Source: JALZVT01 sp039029135
GTDB taxonomy: Bacteria > Pseudomonadota > Gammaproteobacteria > Pseudomonadales > Azotimanducaceae
Length of the DNA: 41,973 nucleotides
Assembly (NCBI GenBank): GCA_039029135.1
Contig: JBCCGT010000037.1
Location: forward strand, 1 to 41,973
Direction: 5' to 3'
The notes under the pieces are model-generated. The model worked only from the letters and a program-made list of their open reading frames with translations, had not been told where the DNA came from and searched no databases. A program made the position numbers and the translations under genes. Positions 25,606 through 33,730 of the stretch are shown here, piece after piece. The first letter of the stretch is position 1; every line of letters begins with the position of its first letter.

Positions 25606-25854
25606 CCGCGCTCACGGCCGTACTTCGCGCAGCAGGACGGCGTTTCGTTGAACAAAGAGATGAGCACGGTCGCAGCTAGGGATCGCTGCTCTTGGTACTC
25701 GCGCTGAGGGCAACTCTGGTTGGCGCCTGCCGGCGAGGCGAGATGTTCTTGGATGTGCCGTTGGCGCGGCAATTGCGCGACGATAGAAGACTACGCTGCG
25801 CGAAGAGATAGAAAGCGGACCGGGCATCGCCGTCGGCGATGCCCGGCGACGCGC
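25606..25854. other. Intergenic region, mostly featureless
   Basis: This stretch separates the convergent putative anti-sigma and UrcA genes. Apart from the hairpin at 25821-25845 I see no gene, repeat or promoter. Short open frames here lack a plausible ribosome-binding site or a recognisable product. Confidence 0.5.
25821..25845 (-). terminator. Terminator hairpin after the UrcA gene
   Basis: CGGGCATCGCC and GGCGATGCCCG form a perfect 11-bp stem with a 3-nt loop, starting 10 bp beyond the UrcA stop at 25855. On the minus strand the stem is followed by pyrimidine-rich sequence (TCCGCTTTCTATCTC). This matches an intrinsic terminator of the minus-strand gene. Confidence 0.7.
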
Positions 25855-26172
25855 TTAGCTGGACTGAGCGACCATGACGGGCTTGTCCATGCCGTTGCGC
25901 TGCGCGAACTGCGTCAGGCGATCGTTGGCAACGTTCGCTACCAGCTCGCTCGTGACGTCACGACGGCACACGGATACGACCTTCAGGTCGCGGCCACCGG
26001 CGCGCAGGCACGCCTTGCGAGCGCTCTTGCGAATGCGCTCGTAGACTGCGGCAACGCCTTGTTCGGTCGACAGCTCAGAAGCCTTGTACTGAACCGACGT
26101 GTCGGCATTGGCAGCGGCGGCGGTAGAAAGCAGGGCAGCGCACAGTACGCCGCGAAGCGGTAGTTTGATCAT
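25855..26172 (-). CDS. UrcA-family small exported protein
   Basis: 105 residues from the ATG at 26172, with a GGAGAG ribosome-binding site. An upstream in-frame start is rejected because the signal peptide begins here (LRGVLCAALLSTAAAANADT). The mature part fits the UrcA family pattern of a single short helical domain with two Cys (ACLRAGGRDLKVVSVCRRDV), probably disulfide-linked. UrcA proteins are periplasmic and of unknown function. They are known chiefly from Caulobacter and related groups but also occur in gammaproteobacteria. The upstream region carries palindromic AGCGCTAC sites, and an intrinsic terminator follows. Confidence 0.8.
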   Translation of the reverse strand: MIKLPLRGVLCAALLSTAAAANADTSVQYKASELSTEQGVAAVYERIRKSARKACLRAGGRDLKVVSVCRRDVTSELVANVANDRLTQFAQRNGMDKPVMVAQSS

Positions 26173-26245
26173 TGGTTTTTCTCTCCATTGGGGGGTTTCG
26201 CGTCGGCATTTGTGCGCTTGCGAAAACGAGAGCAATACTGGCAAA

Positions 26246-26368
26246 GCGCTACCGGTAGCGCCGTGACGATGATCGCGGAATGCGCGCGTCCGTTAAGAAG
26301 TTGCAACCTAAATGTGAAGTGGCCGTCGGCATTCATAGCGCTACCGGCGGAGGTGTAGTAGCGCTACT
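26246..26368. promoter_or_regulatory. Cluster of palindromic AGCGCTAC sites upstream of urcA
   Basis: GCGCTACC/GGTAGCGC is a perfect 16-bp palindrome at 26246-26261. AGTAGCGCTACT is a perfect 12-bp palindrome at 26357-26368. A further AGCGCTACCGG lies at 26337-26347. AGCGCTAC thus recurs three times within 123 bp, between the UrcA start and the end of the acyl-CoA dehydrogenase gene. The pattern suggests cooperative operator sites for a dimeric regulator of the minus-strand UrcA gene. Confidence 0.4.
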
Positions 26369-26374
26369 GAGCGC

Positions 26375-27508
26375 CTATGCCGTATCTGCGTCCCGCAGCA
26401 GGCCGCGCGCGATGACAACGTTCTGAATTTCGGTGGTGCCGTCGATGTACTGCGCTACTTTTGCGGCGGCATAGTGCCGCGCAATCGGCGTGTCTTGACG
26501 CAGCCCATTCGCGCCCAGACTCTGCAAACACTGCGCGACGCCCGCAAGCAGCGCCCGCGTGGCGAATTTTTTGGCGTGTGCGGCGGCGATGGTCGCTGGT
26601 GTGCCCGCGTCCAGCAATGCGGTCGCGTGATAGGCTAGCAGCTCTATGGCGTGCGCGTCCGTCGCGACGTCAGCGAGCTGCCACTGCATGCCCTGCTGTT
26701 CGGCCAGTGGCTTGCCGAACAGCTCGCGCTGCCGCGCTGCGTCGACGGCGTATTGGAGCGAGGCGTTTAGCATGCCGCCGCTCATGGCCGCGACGACGGC
26801 GCGCGCTAGGTCGATGCCGGACAGCGCCGCCTTAAAGCCGCCGCCCGGCGGGACCAGCAGCGCATCGTCGTCGACTTCGCAGTCGCTGAAAGTGAAGCCG
26901 CCCGTACCCATGGAGTGACAGCCGATCAACTCGTACGGTGCCGATCGTGTTACGCCGGCCTGGTCGGCAGCGACCAGAAAAGCGGCGATGCCGCTGGCGC
27001 CTGAACCCGGTTGCGTCTGTGCGTACACGGAGAGTATGTCGGCGTTTGCGGCGTTGGTTACCCAGGCCTTGCTGCCGTTCAGCCGCCAGCCGCTGGCGGT
27101 GCGCTCGGCGTGCGTTTGCAGCTTGGCGGGGTCGGACCCGCCGTTGTCCTCGGTTAGCAGGAACGCGCCGAGCGTCTTCAGTGTCTGCATCGACGGCAGT
27201 AGCCGCTGCTGGGCGGGACCGCCGTGTGTCGCGATCGCTTTCATCAGGTTGTTGTGCACCACCAGTGCGAATGCGAAGCCAAGATCGGCGCTCGCGAGCG
27301 CCGCGGCGATGCGCGCAAAAGCGGTCAAGCTCACGCCCGCGCCGCCCAGCGACGCCGGCACCAGCAGTCCGGAGAGGAACGCGGCTTCGGCGAGCCGCTC
27401 GCGCGGCTGCCGCCGTTCGATCTCCCAGCGGGCTGCGTCTGGCAGTACGCGTTCGTGGGCGAAGCGCGTCGCGCGCTCGATCAGTGCCACCTCGTCGGTG
27501 TGTGCCAT
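26375..27508 (-). CDS. Acyl-CoA dehydrogenase family protein
   Basis: 377 residues from the ATG at 27508 (GCAGGAGC ribosome-binding site). The frame remains open for 278 more codons upstream, but that part is the antisense of the SGNH gene and is rejected. The N-terminal helical domain and the FAD-binding middle (FLLTEDNGGSDPAKLQTHAE, GWRLNGSKAWVTNAANADIL) are clear. So is the C-terminal helical domain (QRELFGKPLAEQQGMQWQLA, QYIDGTTEIQNVVIARGLLR). The family oxidises acyl-CoA to enoyl-CoA, passing electrons to ETF. The residue at the usual catalytic Glu of YEGT reads Asp (IDGT). The substrate is unknown. The gene is divergent from the SGNH hydrolase with a short 66-bp gap. Confidence 0.88.
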   Translation of the reverse strand: MAHTDEVALIERATRFAHERVLPDAARWEIERRQPRERLAEAAFLSGLLVPASLGGAGVSLTAFARIAAALASADLGFAFALVVHNNLMKAIATHGGPAQQRLLPSMQTLKTLGAFLLTEDNGGSDPAKLQTHAERTASGWRLNGSKAWVTNAANADILSVYAQTQPGSGASGIAAFLVAADQAGVTRSAPYELIGCHSMGTGGFTFSDCEVDDDALLVPPGGGFKAALSGIDLARAVVAAMSGGMLNASLQYAVDAARQRELFGKPLAEQQGMQWQLADVATDAHAIELLAYHATALLDAGTPATIAAAHAKKFATRALLAGVAQCLQSLGANGLRQDTPIARHYAAAKVAQYIDGTTEIQNVVIARGLLRDADTA

Positions 27509-27574
27509 GGCAGGCTCCTGCGGTTTAATGGGCGGCCTCGCCGCCTCTCGGACCAGACGCTCAAGGAGCATGCC

Positions 27575-28732
27575 GTGACGACGCTCGCACTGAAAGACCT
27601 GATCCCCGGCACCGTCGAGGCTTTTGGCGCACTCGACTTTGATCAGCGCCCGCACGGCCTGGCGCCGCGCCGGCTGCCGGACTGGACGCGGCTGCAGCTG
27701 CCGCAGCCGTTCGATGTGGTCGCGCGCATGCCTTCTGGCGTGCGGCTGCGATTTTCGACCGATGCCGCGCGCATCGGCATCAGCTTCCACGCCACCAAAA
27801 TGGTCACGCCGCCCGAGTCGCCGTGTCGCATTGCCTTCAATCTCGAAATCGGTGGCGAGGTGCGCGGAGCCCGCTCCGACGCGGGTAATCGCATCGTCCT
27901 GAACCCGGAGTCGCCGGGAGAGTTTGAGCTCTTGCGCGGCGAACCCGACACGGTTTGGTTCGATGATCTCGGCACCGGTACCAAGCGCTGTGAGCTGTGG
28001 CTGCCTCACAACGCGTTCGTCGAGCTGCGCGATCTGCACCTGAACGACGGTGCGGCGATCTTCGGTCCCACAGCGGACGCACGGCCGCGCTGGGTGCACT
28101 ACGGCAGTTCGATCAGCCACTGCATGGAGGCGGACGAGCCCGCGTACATCTGGCCCGCGGTCGCTGCCCGGCAAGCGGGATTTGCGCTGCATAGCTTTGG
28201 CTTCGGCGGTCAATGCCATCTCGATCAGTTTCTGGCGCGGGTCATTCGCGACACCCGCGCTGACGTCATCAGCCTGAAGGTCGGCATCAACGTGGTAAAC
28301 GGCGACACCATGCGCGAGCGCGTCTTCGCCCCGGCGCTGCACGGCTTTCTCGACACGATTCGAGAGGCGCAGCCCGCGACGCCGATAGCGCTGATCTCAC
28401 CAATTTTCTGTCCCTCCGCCGAAGACACGCCTGGTCCCACCCTGCGGAACAGCCGCGGACGTTTCGTGACGCAGCCCGGGCACGAATCGATTCGCGACGG
28501 CTGCATGAGCCTGACGCGCGTGCGCGAGCTGATCCGCGACGTCGTCGAGCGCCGGCGCGCGGCGGGCGATGCGGCGCTGTCCTATGTCGACGGTCTGACG
28601 CTCTTTGGCGCCGAGGACGCGGACGATCTGCCGGACGACCTGCACCCCAACGCAGCCGGCTACGTCCGCATGGGTGAGCGCTTCGCGCCGCTGCTCGCGG
28701 CGCTCACAGATTCGACGCGGAGCGGTGGGTGA
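27575..28732 (+). CDS. SGNH/GDSL-type hydrolase, SsfX3-like
   Basis: 385 residues from a GTG at 27575, with AAGGAG 6 nt upstream. The longer upstream frame is antisense to the acyl-CoA dehydrogenase and rejected. An N-terminal beta-sandwich of about 170 residues is followed by the SGNH domain: nucleophile block VHYGSSISH, Gly block GFGGQCHLDQ, Asn block KVGINVVNGD, and the Asp-His pair in DDLPDDLHPNAAGY. No signal peptide. This domain order is that of SsfX3-type acyltransferase/esterases. It is likely a cytoplasmic esterase. Its stop overlaps the modA start, so the two are coupled. Confidence 0.87.
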   Translation: MTTLALKDLIPGTVEAFGALDFDQRPHGLAPRRLPDWTRLQLPQPFDVVARMPSGVRLRFSTDAARIGISFHATKMVTPPESPCRIAFNLEIGGEVRGARSDAGNRIVLNPESPGEFELLRGEPDTVWFDDLGTGTKRCELWLPHNAFVELRDLHLNDGAAIFGPTADARPRWVHYGSSISHCMEADEPAYIWPAVAARQAGFALHSFGFGGQCHLDQFLARVIRDTRADVISLKVGINVVNGDTMRERVFAPALHGFLDTIREAQPATPIALISPIFCPSAEDTPGPTLRNSRGRFVTQPGHESIRDGCMSLTRVRELIRDVVERRRAAGDAALSYVDGLTLFGAEDADDLPDDLHPNAAGYVRMGERFAPLLAALTDSTRSGG

Positions 28733-29538
28733 GCGCTAATAGTTCTTGGCGGGAGCGCGCCGCGCTGCGAACGCACGGCCGGCGCCTGCTGCCCGCGCTG
28801 CTTCTGTGGATTGGCGCGGCAACCGGCGTCCAGGCCGAGACCGCCCTCGTGGCGGTGGCCACGAACTTCGCTCCGGCGCTCGATGCGCTGGCGGCGGAGT
28901 TTGCTGCGGCGACGCCGCACCGGATTCGCTCGGTGAGTGGCTCGACGGGAAAGCTCTACGCCCAGATCGAGCGCGGTGCTCCATTCGACGTGCTGCTCGC
29001 TGCCGACGCGCGCCGCCCGGCGCTGCTGGAGGCGCAGGGCCGCTTCGCCGTCGCCCAAACCCGCTTCACCTACGCCCTGGGGCGGCTTGTCCTGTGGTCT
29101 CGCGAGCCGATCGCGCCCGAGGCGAACCTCGCGGCAGAGCTGTCTGGCGCGCGGCGACTAGCGCTGGCCAATCCCCGGCTCGCGCCCTACGGGCTCGCGG
29201 CCACTCAGACGCTGGCGTCGTTGGGTCTGAGCGGTGCCCTTGCGCCCAGGCTCGTCTATGGCGAGAACGTCGGTCAGGCTCACGCGCTGGCGAGCACCGG
29301 CAACGCTTCCCACGTCCTGACCGCGCGCGCGCTGGCGCACGGCGCGAGCCTCCCGGTGCCGGTCACGCTGCACGAACCGATCCGCCAGGATGCAATCCTG
29401 CTGGCCCGCGGTGCCGCCAACCCGGCTGCCCGCGCCTGGCTTGCTTATCTGCGCGGCGCGGCCGGCCGGGCGTGCATCCGGGCACACGGCTACGATGTGC
29501 CGGAACGGTCCGAAGCGGAGCGGGTGCCGGCGGCTTGA
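28729..29538 (+). CDS. modA: Molybdate ABC transporter substrate-binding protein
   Basis: 269 residues, starting at a GTG overlapping the previous stop. A signal peptide (LLPALLLWIGAATGVQAETA) precedes a ModA-type periplasmic binding protein. It includes VAVATNFAPALDALAAEF, SVSGSTGKLYAQIERGAPFD (the oxyanion-binding Ser/Thr loop) and LAADARRPALLEAQG. The family captures molybdate or tungstate. No permease (modB) or ATPase (modC) gene accompanies it, so it is either an orphan that uses components encoded elsewhere or a binding protein with another role. Its neighbours are an SGNH hydrolase and a GbsR/MarR-type regulator. Confidence 0.88.
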   Translation: MSANSSWRERAALRTHGRRLLPALLLWIGAATGVQAETALVAVATNFAPALDALAAEFAAATPHRIRSVSGSTGKLYAQIERGAPFDVLLAADARRPALLEAQGRFAVAQTRFTYALGRLVLWSREPIAPEANLAAELSGARRLALANPRLAPYGLAATQTLASLGLSGALAPRLVYGENVGQAHALASTGNASHVLTARALAHGASLPVPVTLHEPIRQDAILLARGAANPAARAWLAYLRGAAGRACIRAHGYDVPERSEAERVPAA

Positions 29539-29588
29539 AAAACCCGTCAGTTCGCCTAACGTCGGGGCCCAGCCCCAGCGAAATCGCC

Positions 29589-30164
29589 ATGAACGAGCCT
29601 TTGTCCGACAAAAACGCCGTCGCCGCGGATGATCGACCGCCGCTGCCGGAGCCGGTCGAGCGATTCATCCTGCAGTGGGGCGATCTGGGCAGCATCTGGG
29701 GTGTGAATCGCACCATTGCGCAGATTCACGCGCTGCTCTACGTCGCGGACAAGCCGCTCAACGCCGAGGACATTGCGGCGACGCTGAACGTCGCGCGTTC
29801 GAACGTCAGCAACTCCTTAAAGGAGCTGCAGGGCTGGAACCTGATTCGTCGCGTGCCCATAAAGGGTGATCGGCGCGATCACTTCGAGGCCGAGACGGAC
29901 CTGTGGGAGGTCGCCCTGCGCATTGCTGCCGGCCGCAAGGCGCGCGAGATCGATCCGATTCACGACGTGCTGAGCGAGTGCGCGCAGCAGGCCCGGGCGG
30001 ACGACGGCGTTAGCCCGATCGCGCGCGAGCGGCTCGCGCAGATGGATAAGTTCGTGGCCGAGCTGAGCGGCTGGTACAGCGAGATGCTGACCTTGCCGCG
30101 CGGCAATATCGCATCGCTCGTGAAGCTCGGTGCCCGGGTGGCGCGAGCGTTGGGCAAGTCCTAG
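29589..30164 (+). CDS. GbsR/MarR-family transcriptional regulator
   Basis: 191 residues from the ATG at 29589. The longer frame upstream is antisense-like and overlaps modA in another phase. The ribosome-binding site is weak. A winged helix lies at about 55-100 (LNAEDIAATLNVARSNVSNS, LKELQGWNLIRRVPIKGDRR). It is followed by a long helical tail (WEVALRIAAGRKAREIDPIH, MDKFVAELSGWYSEML). This is the layout of GbsR-like regulators, which respond to choline or related small molecules in characterised cases. A palindrome-type element copy begins right after its stop. It is probably co-directional with modA and may control the cluster. Confidence 0.85.
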   Translation: MNEPLSDKNAVAADDRPPLPEPVERFILQWGDLGSIWGVNRTIAQIHALLYVADKPLNAEDIAATLNVARSNVSNSLKELQGWNLIRRVPIKGDRRDHFEAETDLWEVALRIAAGRKAREIDPIHDVLSECAQQARADDGVSPIARERLAQMDKFVAELSGWYSEMLTLPRGNIASLVKLGARVARALGKS

Positions 30165-30190
30165 GGAAACTCTGAATAAGTATCGCGCGG
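30164..30190 (+). repeat. Single copy of the palindromic intergenic element
   Basis: Beginning in the stop codon of the regulator gene, CTCTGAATAAGTATCGCGC (30170-30188) matches the minus-strand half of the head-to-head element at 12347-12397 at 18 of 19 positions. It is preceded by GGGAAA, again similar. No inverted partner is present here. It ends 26 bp before the start of an exported-protein gene. Confidence 0.6.
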
Positions 30191-30215
30191 CGGATCGGGC
30201 TCCAGGAGGGAAACG

Positions 30216-31247
30216 ATGAGTCGAATGTCACTGTGGGTCGCGCTGGTTGCTCTCTTCCTGCCCGGGTTTGTCGCCGCGGCGGACGAACCCGCGCTGATTG
30301 AAACCTTTGTGCCGCCCAAGCGGATCAAGTTCAATCCGCCGAAGTTTCCGCATCGAGAGTACGTTCGGGGCCAGGAAGGCTGGGCGATCGTGAACTTCAT
30401 GGTGGGGCCGGATGGCCGTACCTACGATGAGACCGTCGCGCGAGCCAGTGCGGCGCCTTTCGGACGCGCGGCGCTGCGTGCGACGCGCTCTGCGCGCTAC
30501 GAGCCCGCCAAGTTTGACGGCCGGGACATCGACGCCAGTCAGGTGGTACGCATCACCTTCGAGATCGACGGTCAGGTGGGCGCACGGCGGCAGTTCATCG
30601 CGCATCTCAAGCGGTTTCAGCGTGCACGCGACGAAGGCGATGTTGCCGCGATGGAAGAGCAGGTTCGCTCGCTCGAGGCGAACACGAACAATCTCTACGA
30701 GAGTGCCTTTCTCAACGTGTCCCGCTACCAGATGCTGGAACGCGGCGACGATGATGTTGCGAAGCTGCAGGCGTTGAACGAAGCGACGTACATGGACAAA
30801 GGACGCGGCTTTCTGCCCGACAACTTTATGACGTCGATGCTGCTCGTGCGGCTGCAGCTGGAGCTGCGACTGAACTACATCGGCGAGGCGCGACAGTCCA
30901 TCGCGACCCTACGCGAGCGGGAGCTGAGTCCCAAGCAGTCTGACTCGATCGACCGATTGGAGGCGGCCGTGAACGACTATGTCGACCGCGACGACGTGTT
31001 CAGCCACCGGCACCAGATTGATCGCGACGATCGGGCTTACATTCCATTGGAACGCAAGGCGTTCTCGATCGATCGCGTGGACGGCGACGTCGCGGAGCTG
31101 CGCCTGCACTGCTCGCGGGGCTATCGAGGCTTCATCCACAAACCCGAGACCTTGTATCGGCTGCACAACGATGAAGGCAGCTGTCTGCTGCAGGTCATCG
31201 GCACGCCCGGCTCCAGCTTTACGCTCACCGAGCACCCGGCCGGTTAG
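30216..31247 (+). CDS. TonB C-terminal-domain exported protein
   Basis: 343 residues with a strong ribosome-binding site (CAGGAGGG). A signal peptide (LWVALVALFLPGFVAAADEP) is followed by a TonB C-terminal-like domain at about 35-120 (PKFPHREYVRGQEGWAIVNF, MVGPDGRTYDETVARASAAP, RITFEID). A predicted helical region at about 125-250, possibly TPR-like (HLKRFQRARDEGDVAAMEEQ), precedes a C-terminal beta-rich domain containing HCSRGYRGFIH. There is no N-terminal membrane anchor like that of TonB. It is probably a periplasmic protein that contacts an outer-membrane partner. The role of the helical part is unknown. Confidence 0.75.
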   Translation: MSRMSLWVALVALFLPGFVAAADEPALIETFVPPKRIKFNPPKFPHREYVRGQEGWAIVNFMVGPDGRTYDETVARASAAPFGRAALRATRSARYEPAKFDGRDIDASQVVRITFEIDGQVGARRQFIAHLKRFQRARDEGDVAAMEEQVRSLEANTNNLYESAFLNVSRYQMLERGDDDVAKLQALNEATYMDKGRGFLPDNFMTSMLLVRLQLELRLNYIGEARQSIATLRERELSPKQSDSIDRLEAAVNDYVDRDDVFSHRHQIDRDDRAYIPLERKAFSIDRVDGDVAELRLHCSRGYRGFIHKPETLYRLHNDEGSCLLQVIGTPGSSFTLTEHPAG

Positions 31248-31291
31248 TCGCGGCGGTAGTCTCCCGCCGCCCCAGCGCGTAGGCTGCGCGC

Positions 31292-32650
31292 ATGGTTGGT
31301 ACAGCTTCGTCTTCATCGCAGGGACCGCGGTGGTCGACGCGCAGCGGGTTTCTGCTCGCCGCGATCGGTTTCGCCGTCGGGCTCGGCAACATCTGGCGGT
31401 TCCCCTACGTGCTGGGCGAAAACGGTGGCGCCGCGTTCATGCTGGTCTACGTGCTGTGCGTGCTTGCGATCGGCATTCCCGTGCTCATGTGCGAGCTGCT
31501 CCTCGGGCGCCGTGGACGCGGCAGCGCACCTGCATCGATGGCCGCCGTGGCCGCCGCCGAGGGCGTATCGCCGCGCTGGCGCGGCGTCGGCTCGCTGACG
31601 GTGCTCACGGCCTATCTCATTGATGTCGCCTATTGCGTTGTCGCAGGCTGGGTGCTGTTTTATCTCTGGCTGGCCGTGACGGGTGGCTTCAGCGTCGATG
31701 CGCAGGCGACGGCCGCGGCGTTCGATGCGCTGCAGGCGAGTCCCGGCCAGCTCATCGGCTGGACGCTGCTCGGACTGTGCTGCGTCGGTCTGATCCTGTA
31801 CTGGGGCGTCGAGAACGGCATCGAGCCCGCGGTCCGCGTGCTGATGCCGCTGCTGTTCGTTCTGCTGCTGGGCCTCGCGATCTACAACGCCCTGACGCCC
31901 GGCTTCGGCGCGGCGCTCGAGTATCTGTTCACGCCCGACTTTTCCAAGGTCAGCGGACCGGTGCTGCTGGCAGCCGTTGGTCAGGCGTTTTTTTCGATCG
32001 GCGTGGCCATGGCCGGGATGATGACATTCGGCGCCTATCTGCCCGACGAGGTGGCCCTGCCGCGGAGCTCGGTGATCATCGCGCTCGCCGACACGGTGGT
32101 AGCGGTCGTCGCGGGTCTAGTGATTTTCCCCATTGTCTTTCGCCTTGGTCTGGATCCGGCGGGCGGTCCTGGACTCATATTCGAGACGCTGCCCCCGGCC
32201 TTTGCGGCCATGCCCGGTGGCCGCATCGTTGGCGCCCTGTTTTTTCTGCTGCTCGCCGTCGCCGCGGTCACTTCGCTGGTGGGCCTTATCGAGCCCATCG
32301 TTCGCTGGCTGCAGGAGCGCCTGGCGCTCGCGCGCCGCGTCGCGACGCTGGTCGCGCTCGGCGCGGTCTTTGCCGGCAGTCTAGTCAGCGTGCTGAGCTA
32401 CAACCTCTGGTCGCAGGTCACGCTGTTCGGTACGGGGCTGGGAAGCGCGCTGGATTTTGTACCCAATCAGGTATTTCTGCCCCTTGGTGGTCTGCTGATC
32501 GCGCTGTTTGTGGGCTGGCGGGTCAGTGCGGATACCGCCAACGCGCAGCTGCGGCTTTCCGGCGGGGTGTTTTCCCTGTGGCGCAACCTGGTGCGCTATC
32601 TGGTGGTCCCGGCGATCGCCGTGATCCTGATTGCCGGAATCGCGGGCTAA
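31292..32650 (+). CDS. Sodium-dependent transporter (SNF/NSS family)
   Basis: 452 residues, with about 11-12 hydrophobic segments. The first helix carries the family signature (AIGFAVGLGNIWRFPYVLGE, then NGGAAFMLVYVLC and MCELLLGRRGRG). It is interrupted by unwound Gly-rich motifs that bind Na+ and substrate. This is the bacterial neurotransmitter:sodium symporter family (LeuT/TnaT type). The substrate is probably an amino acid or a related amine, but no side-chain pocket was resolved. Starts at ATG 31292, weak ribosome-binding site. A hairpin terminator follows at 32670-32702. Confidence 0.93.
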   Translation: MVGTASSSSQGPRWSTRSGFLLAAIGFAVGLGNIWRFPYVLGENGGAAFMLVYVLCVLAIGIPVLMCELLLGRRGRGSAPASMAAVAAAEGVSPRWRGVGSLTVLTAYLIDVAYCVVAGWVLFYLWLAVTGGFSVDAQATAAAFDALQASPGQLIGWTLLGLCCVGLILYWGVENGIEPAVRVLMPLLFVLLLGLAIYNALTPGFGAALEYLFTPDFSKVSGPVLLAAVGQAFFSIGVAMAGMMTFGAYLPDEVALPRSSVIIALADTVVAVVAGLVIFPIVFRLGLDPAGGPGLIFETLPPAFAAMPGGRIVGALFFLLLAVAAVTSLVGLIEPIVRWLQERLALARRVATLVALGAVFAGSLVSVLSYNLWSQVTLFGTGLGSALDFVPNQVFLPLGGLLIALFVGWRVSADTANAQLRLSGGVFSLWRNLVRYLVVPAIAVILIAGIAG

Positions 32651-32669
32651 GCGCCGCGTTTCCGTCATC

Positions 32670-32702
32670 TGCGAGCCTGCCGACGGTGCGGCAGGGCTCG
32701 CA
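32670..32702. terminator. Bidirectional hairpin between symporter and yegP genes
   Basis: TGCGAGCCTGCCG pairs with CGGCAGGGCTCGCA, one bulged G, giving a 13-bp stem with a 6-nt loop. It lies between the convergent stops at 32650 and 32714 and has no T-run on either side, so it may act as a weak terminator or mRNA end protector. Confidence 0.6.
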
Positions 32703-32713
32703 GGCTGGGGTGC

Positions 32714-33043
32714 TTAGGCGTCGACCAGCTTGGCCTTGGGCGCGTTGCGCGCCACGCTCTTGATGCCCGCCTTGCAGGATGCCTCTGTGTCGTAGGTCTG
32801 GCTGGTGCCAACGACCTGCGAATTGCCGGCGACGAGCGTGAAGCAGTGCTTTTTGTTTTTCGTCTGCGCTACGCGAAAGCGCTTCGCGTCCGCCGAATTC
32901 TTGCGCACAGACTCGATACCGTTCTTTGCCCCCGCCTTGGATGCGTAGCCCTGGCTCGCGAGGATGATCTCGCCATTGCCGGCCTTCAAACGCCAGCGGT
33001 GCTTGCCCGCCTTGTCCTTATAGAGTTCAAACTTTCCTGCCAT
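32714..33043 (-). CDS. YegP-family protein (DUF1508, two repeats)
   Basis: 109 residues made of two tandem DUF1508 repeats: FELYKDKAGKHRWRLKAGNG (about 5-50) and RFRVAQTKNKKHCFTLVAGN (about 56-103). Both end in a SKAGAKNGIESV or EASCKAGIKSVARN helix. DUF1508/YegP proteins are small, basic, soluble proteins of unknown function. No signal peptide or membrane segment is present. The gene is convergent with the symporter and divergent from DUF4174. Confidence 0.9.
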   Translation of the reverse strand: MAGKFELYKDKAGKHRWRLKAGNGEIILASQGYASKAGAKNGIESVRKNSADAKRFRVAQTKNKKHCFTLVAGNSQVVGTSQTYDTEASCKAGIKSVARNAPKAKLVDA

Positions 33044-33208
33044 CGCTCTTGTCTCTTTTGCAGTTGAATTTGCCGCAGATTGATTGCGGTGCGGAGAATA
33101 TAGCAGCGCTGGACAATTTGGTGGACAGCGGTCGGGACTTTGTTTCTAACGCCCGGATTGGTTCGCTGCCGGGTGGCAACCTTGATCGAGCCTGCTTATT
33201 CTGCGGCG

Positions 33209-33730
33209 ATGTGGAGACGCATTTTTTTTCTGGCTGCGCTCGCTTGCTTGCTGGCGCCCGGTCTGGCTGTCGCCGACGATGAGGGTAGAACCGGCACGAC
33301 CCTGGCGGGTGACGACGTGCGACTGCCGCTGCACGATGCCGCGCACGTCATGCTGATCAGCTTCACGCGGGCGGCGGGTAGCCAGAGCGAAGCCTGGCTG
33401 CGGGAACTCGATGACGCGGGATTCGAGGTGCCGGTCTTTCCCGTCGTGGTGCTCGCCGGCGCACCTGGCTTCGTGCGGCGCATGGTCGTGCGCGGTATTC
33501 GCGGCGATGTGCCAAAGGCGCTGCACGAGCGCTTCGTGATCGTGCATAAGCACCACGAACCGTGGCGGCGCCTGGCGGCGGATGCGGATGACGAGCAGAT
33601 CCAGGTGCTGCTGGTGACCGATCCGGCGGCCGAGCCGATGATCGCCTGTTACCGCGCGCAAGGCGCCGCAACGGAAGCCGCGATCGCGGAGCTCTTGACG
33701 GCGGCCGGCTGCGACCTGGACCCGGCATGA
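33209..33730 (+). CDS. DUF4174 exported protein
   Basis: 173 residues from the ATG at 33209, where the signal peptide begins (RIFFLAALACLLAPGLAVAD). An upstream in-frame start is rejected for that reason. The mature domain has the thioredoxin-like order of beta strands seen in DUF4174 (HVMLISFTRAAGSQSEAWLR, FPVVVLAGAPGFVRRMVVRG). A single Cys remains near the C-terminus (AAGCDLDPA), so a redox CxxC motif is absent. Its stop overlaps the cupin gene. It is the first gene of a four-gene operon with the cupin and CoA-transferases. Confidence 0.75.
   Translation: MWRRIFFLAALACLLAPGLAVADDEGRTGTTLAGDDVRLPLHDAAHVMLISFTRAAGSQSEAWLRELDDAGFEVPVFPVVVLAGAPGFVRRMVVRGIRGDVPKALHERFVIVHKHHEPWRRLAADADDEQIQVLLVTDPAAEPMIACYRAQGAATEAAIAELLTAAGCDLDPA

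Noticed and set aside
27224..27574. Upstream extension of the SGNH hydrolase frame
   Set aside because: It overlaps the antisense of the acyl-CoA dehydrogenase; the GTG at 27575 has AAGGAG at the right spacing.
27509..28342. N-terminal extension of the acyl-CoA dehydrogenase frame
   Set aside because: The extension lies antisense to the well-supported SGNH hydrolase and shows no homology-like pattern. The ATG at 27508 has a ribosome-binding site and starts the known domain.
28746..29588. Upstream extension of the GbsR/MarR-type frame
   Set aside because: It overlaps modA in another phase and encodes Arg-rich sequence without domain features; the regulator domain begins after 29589.
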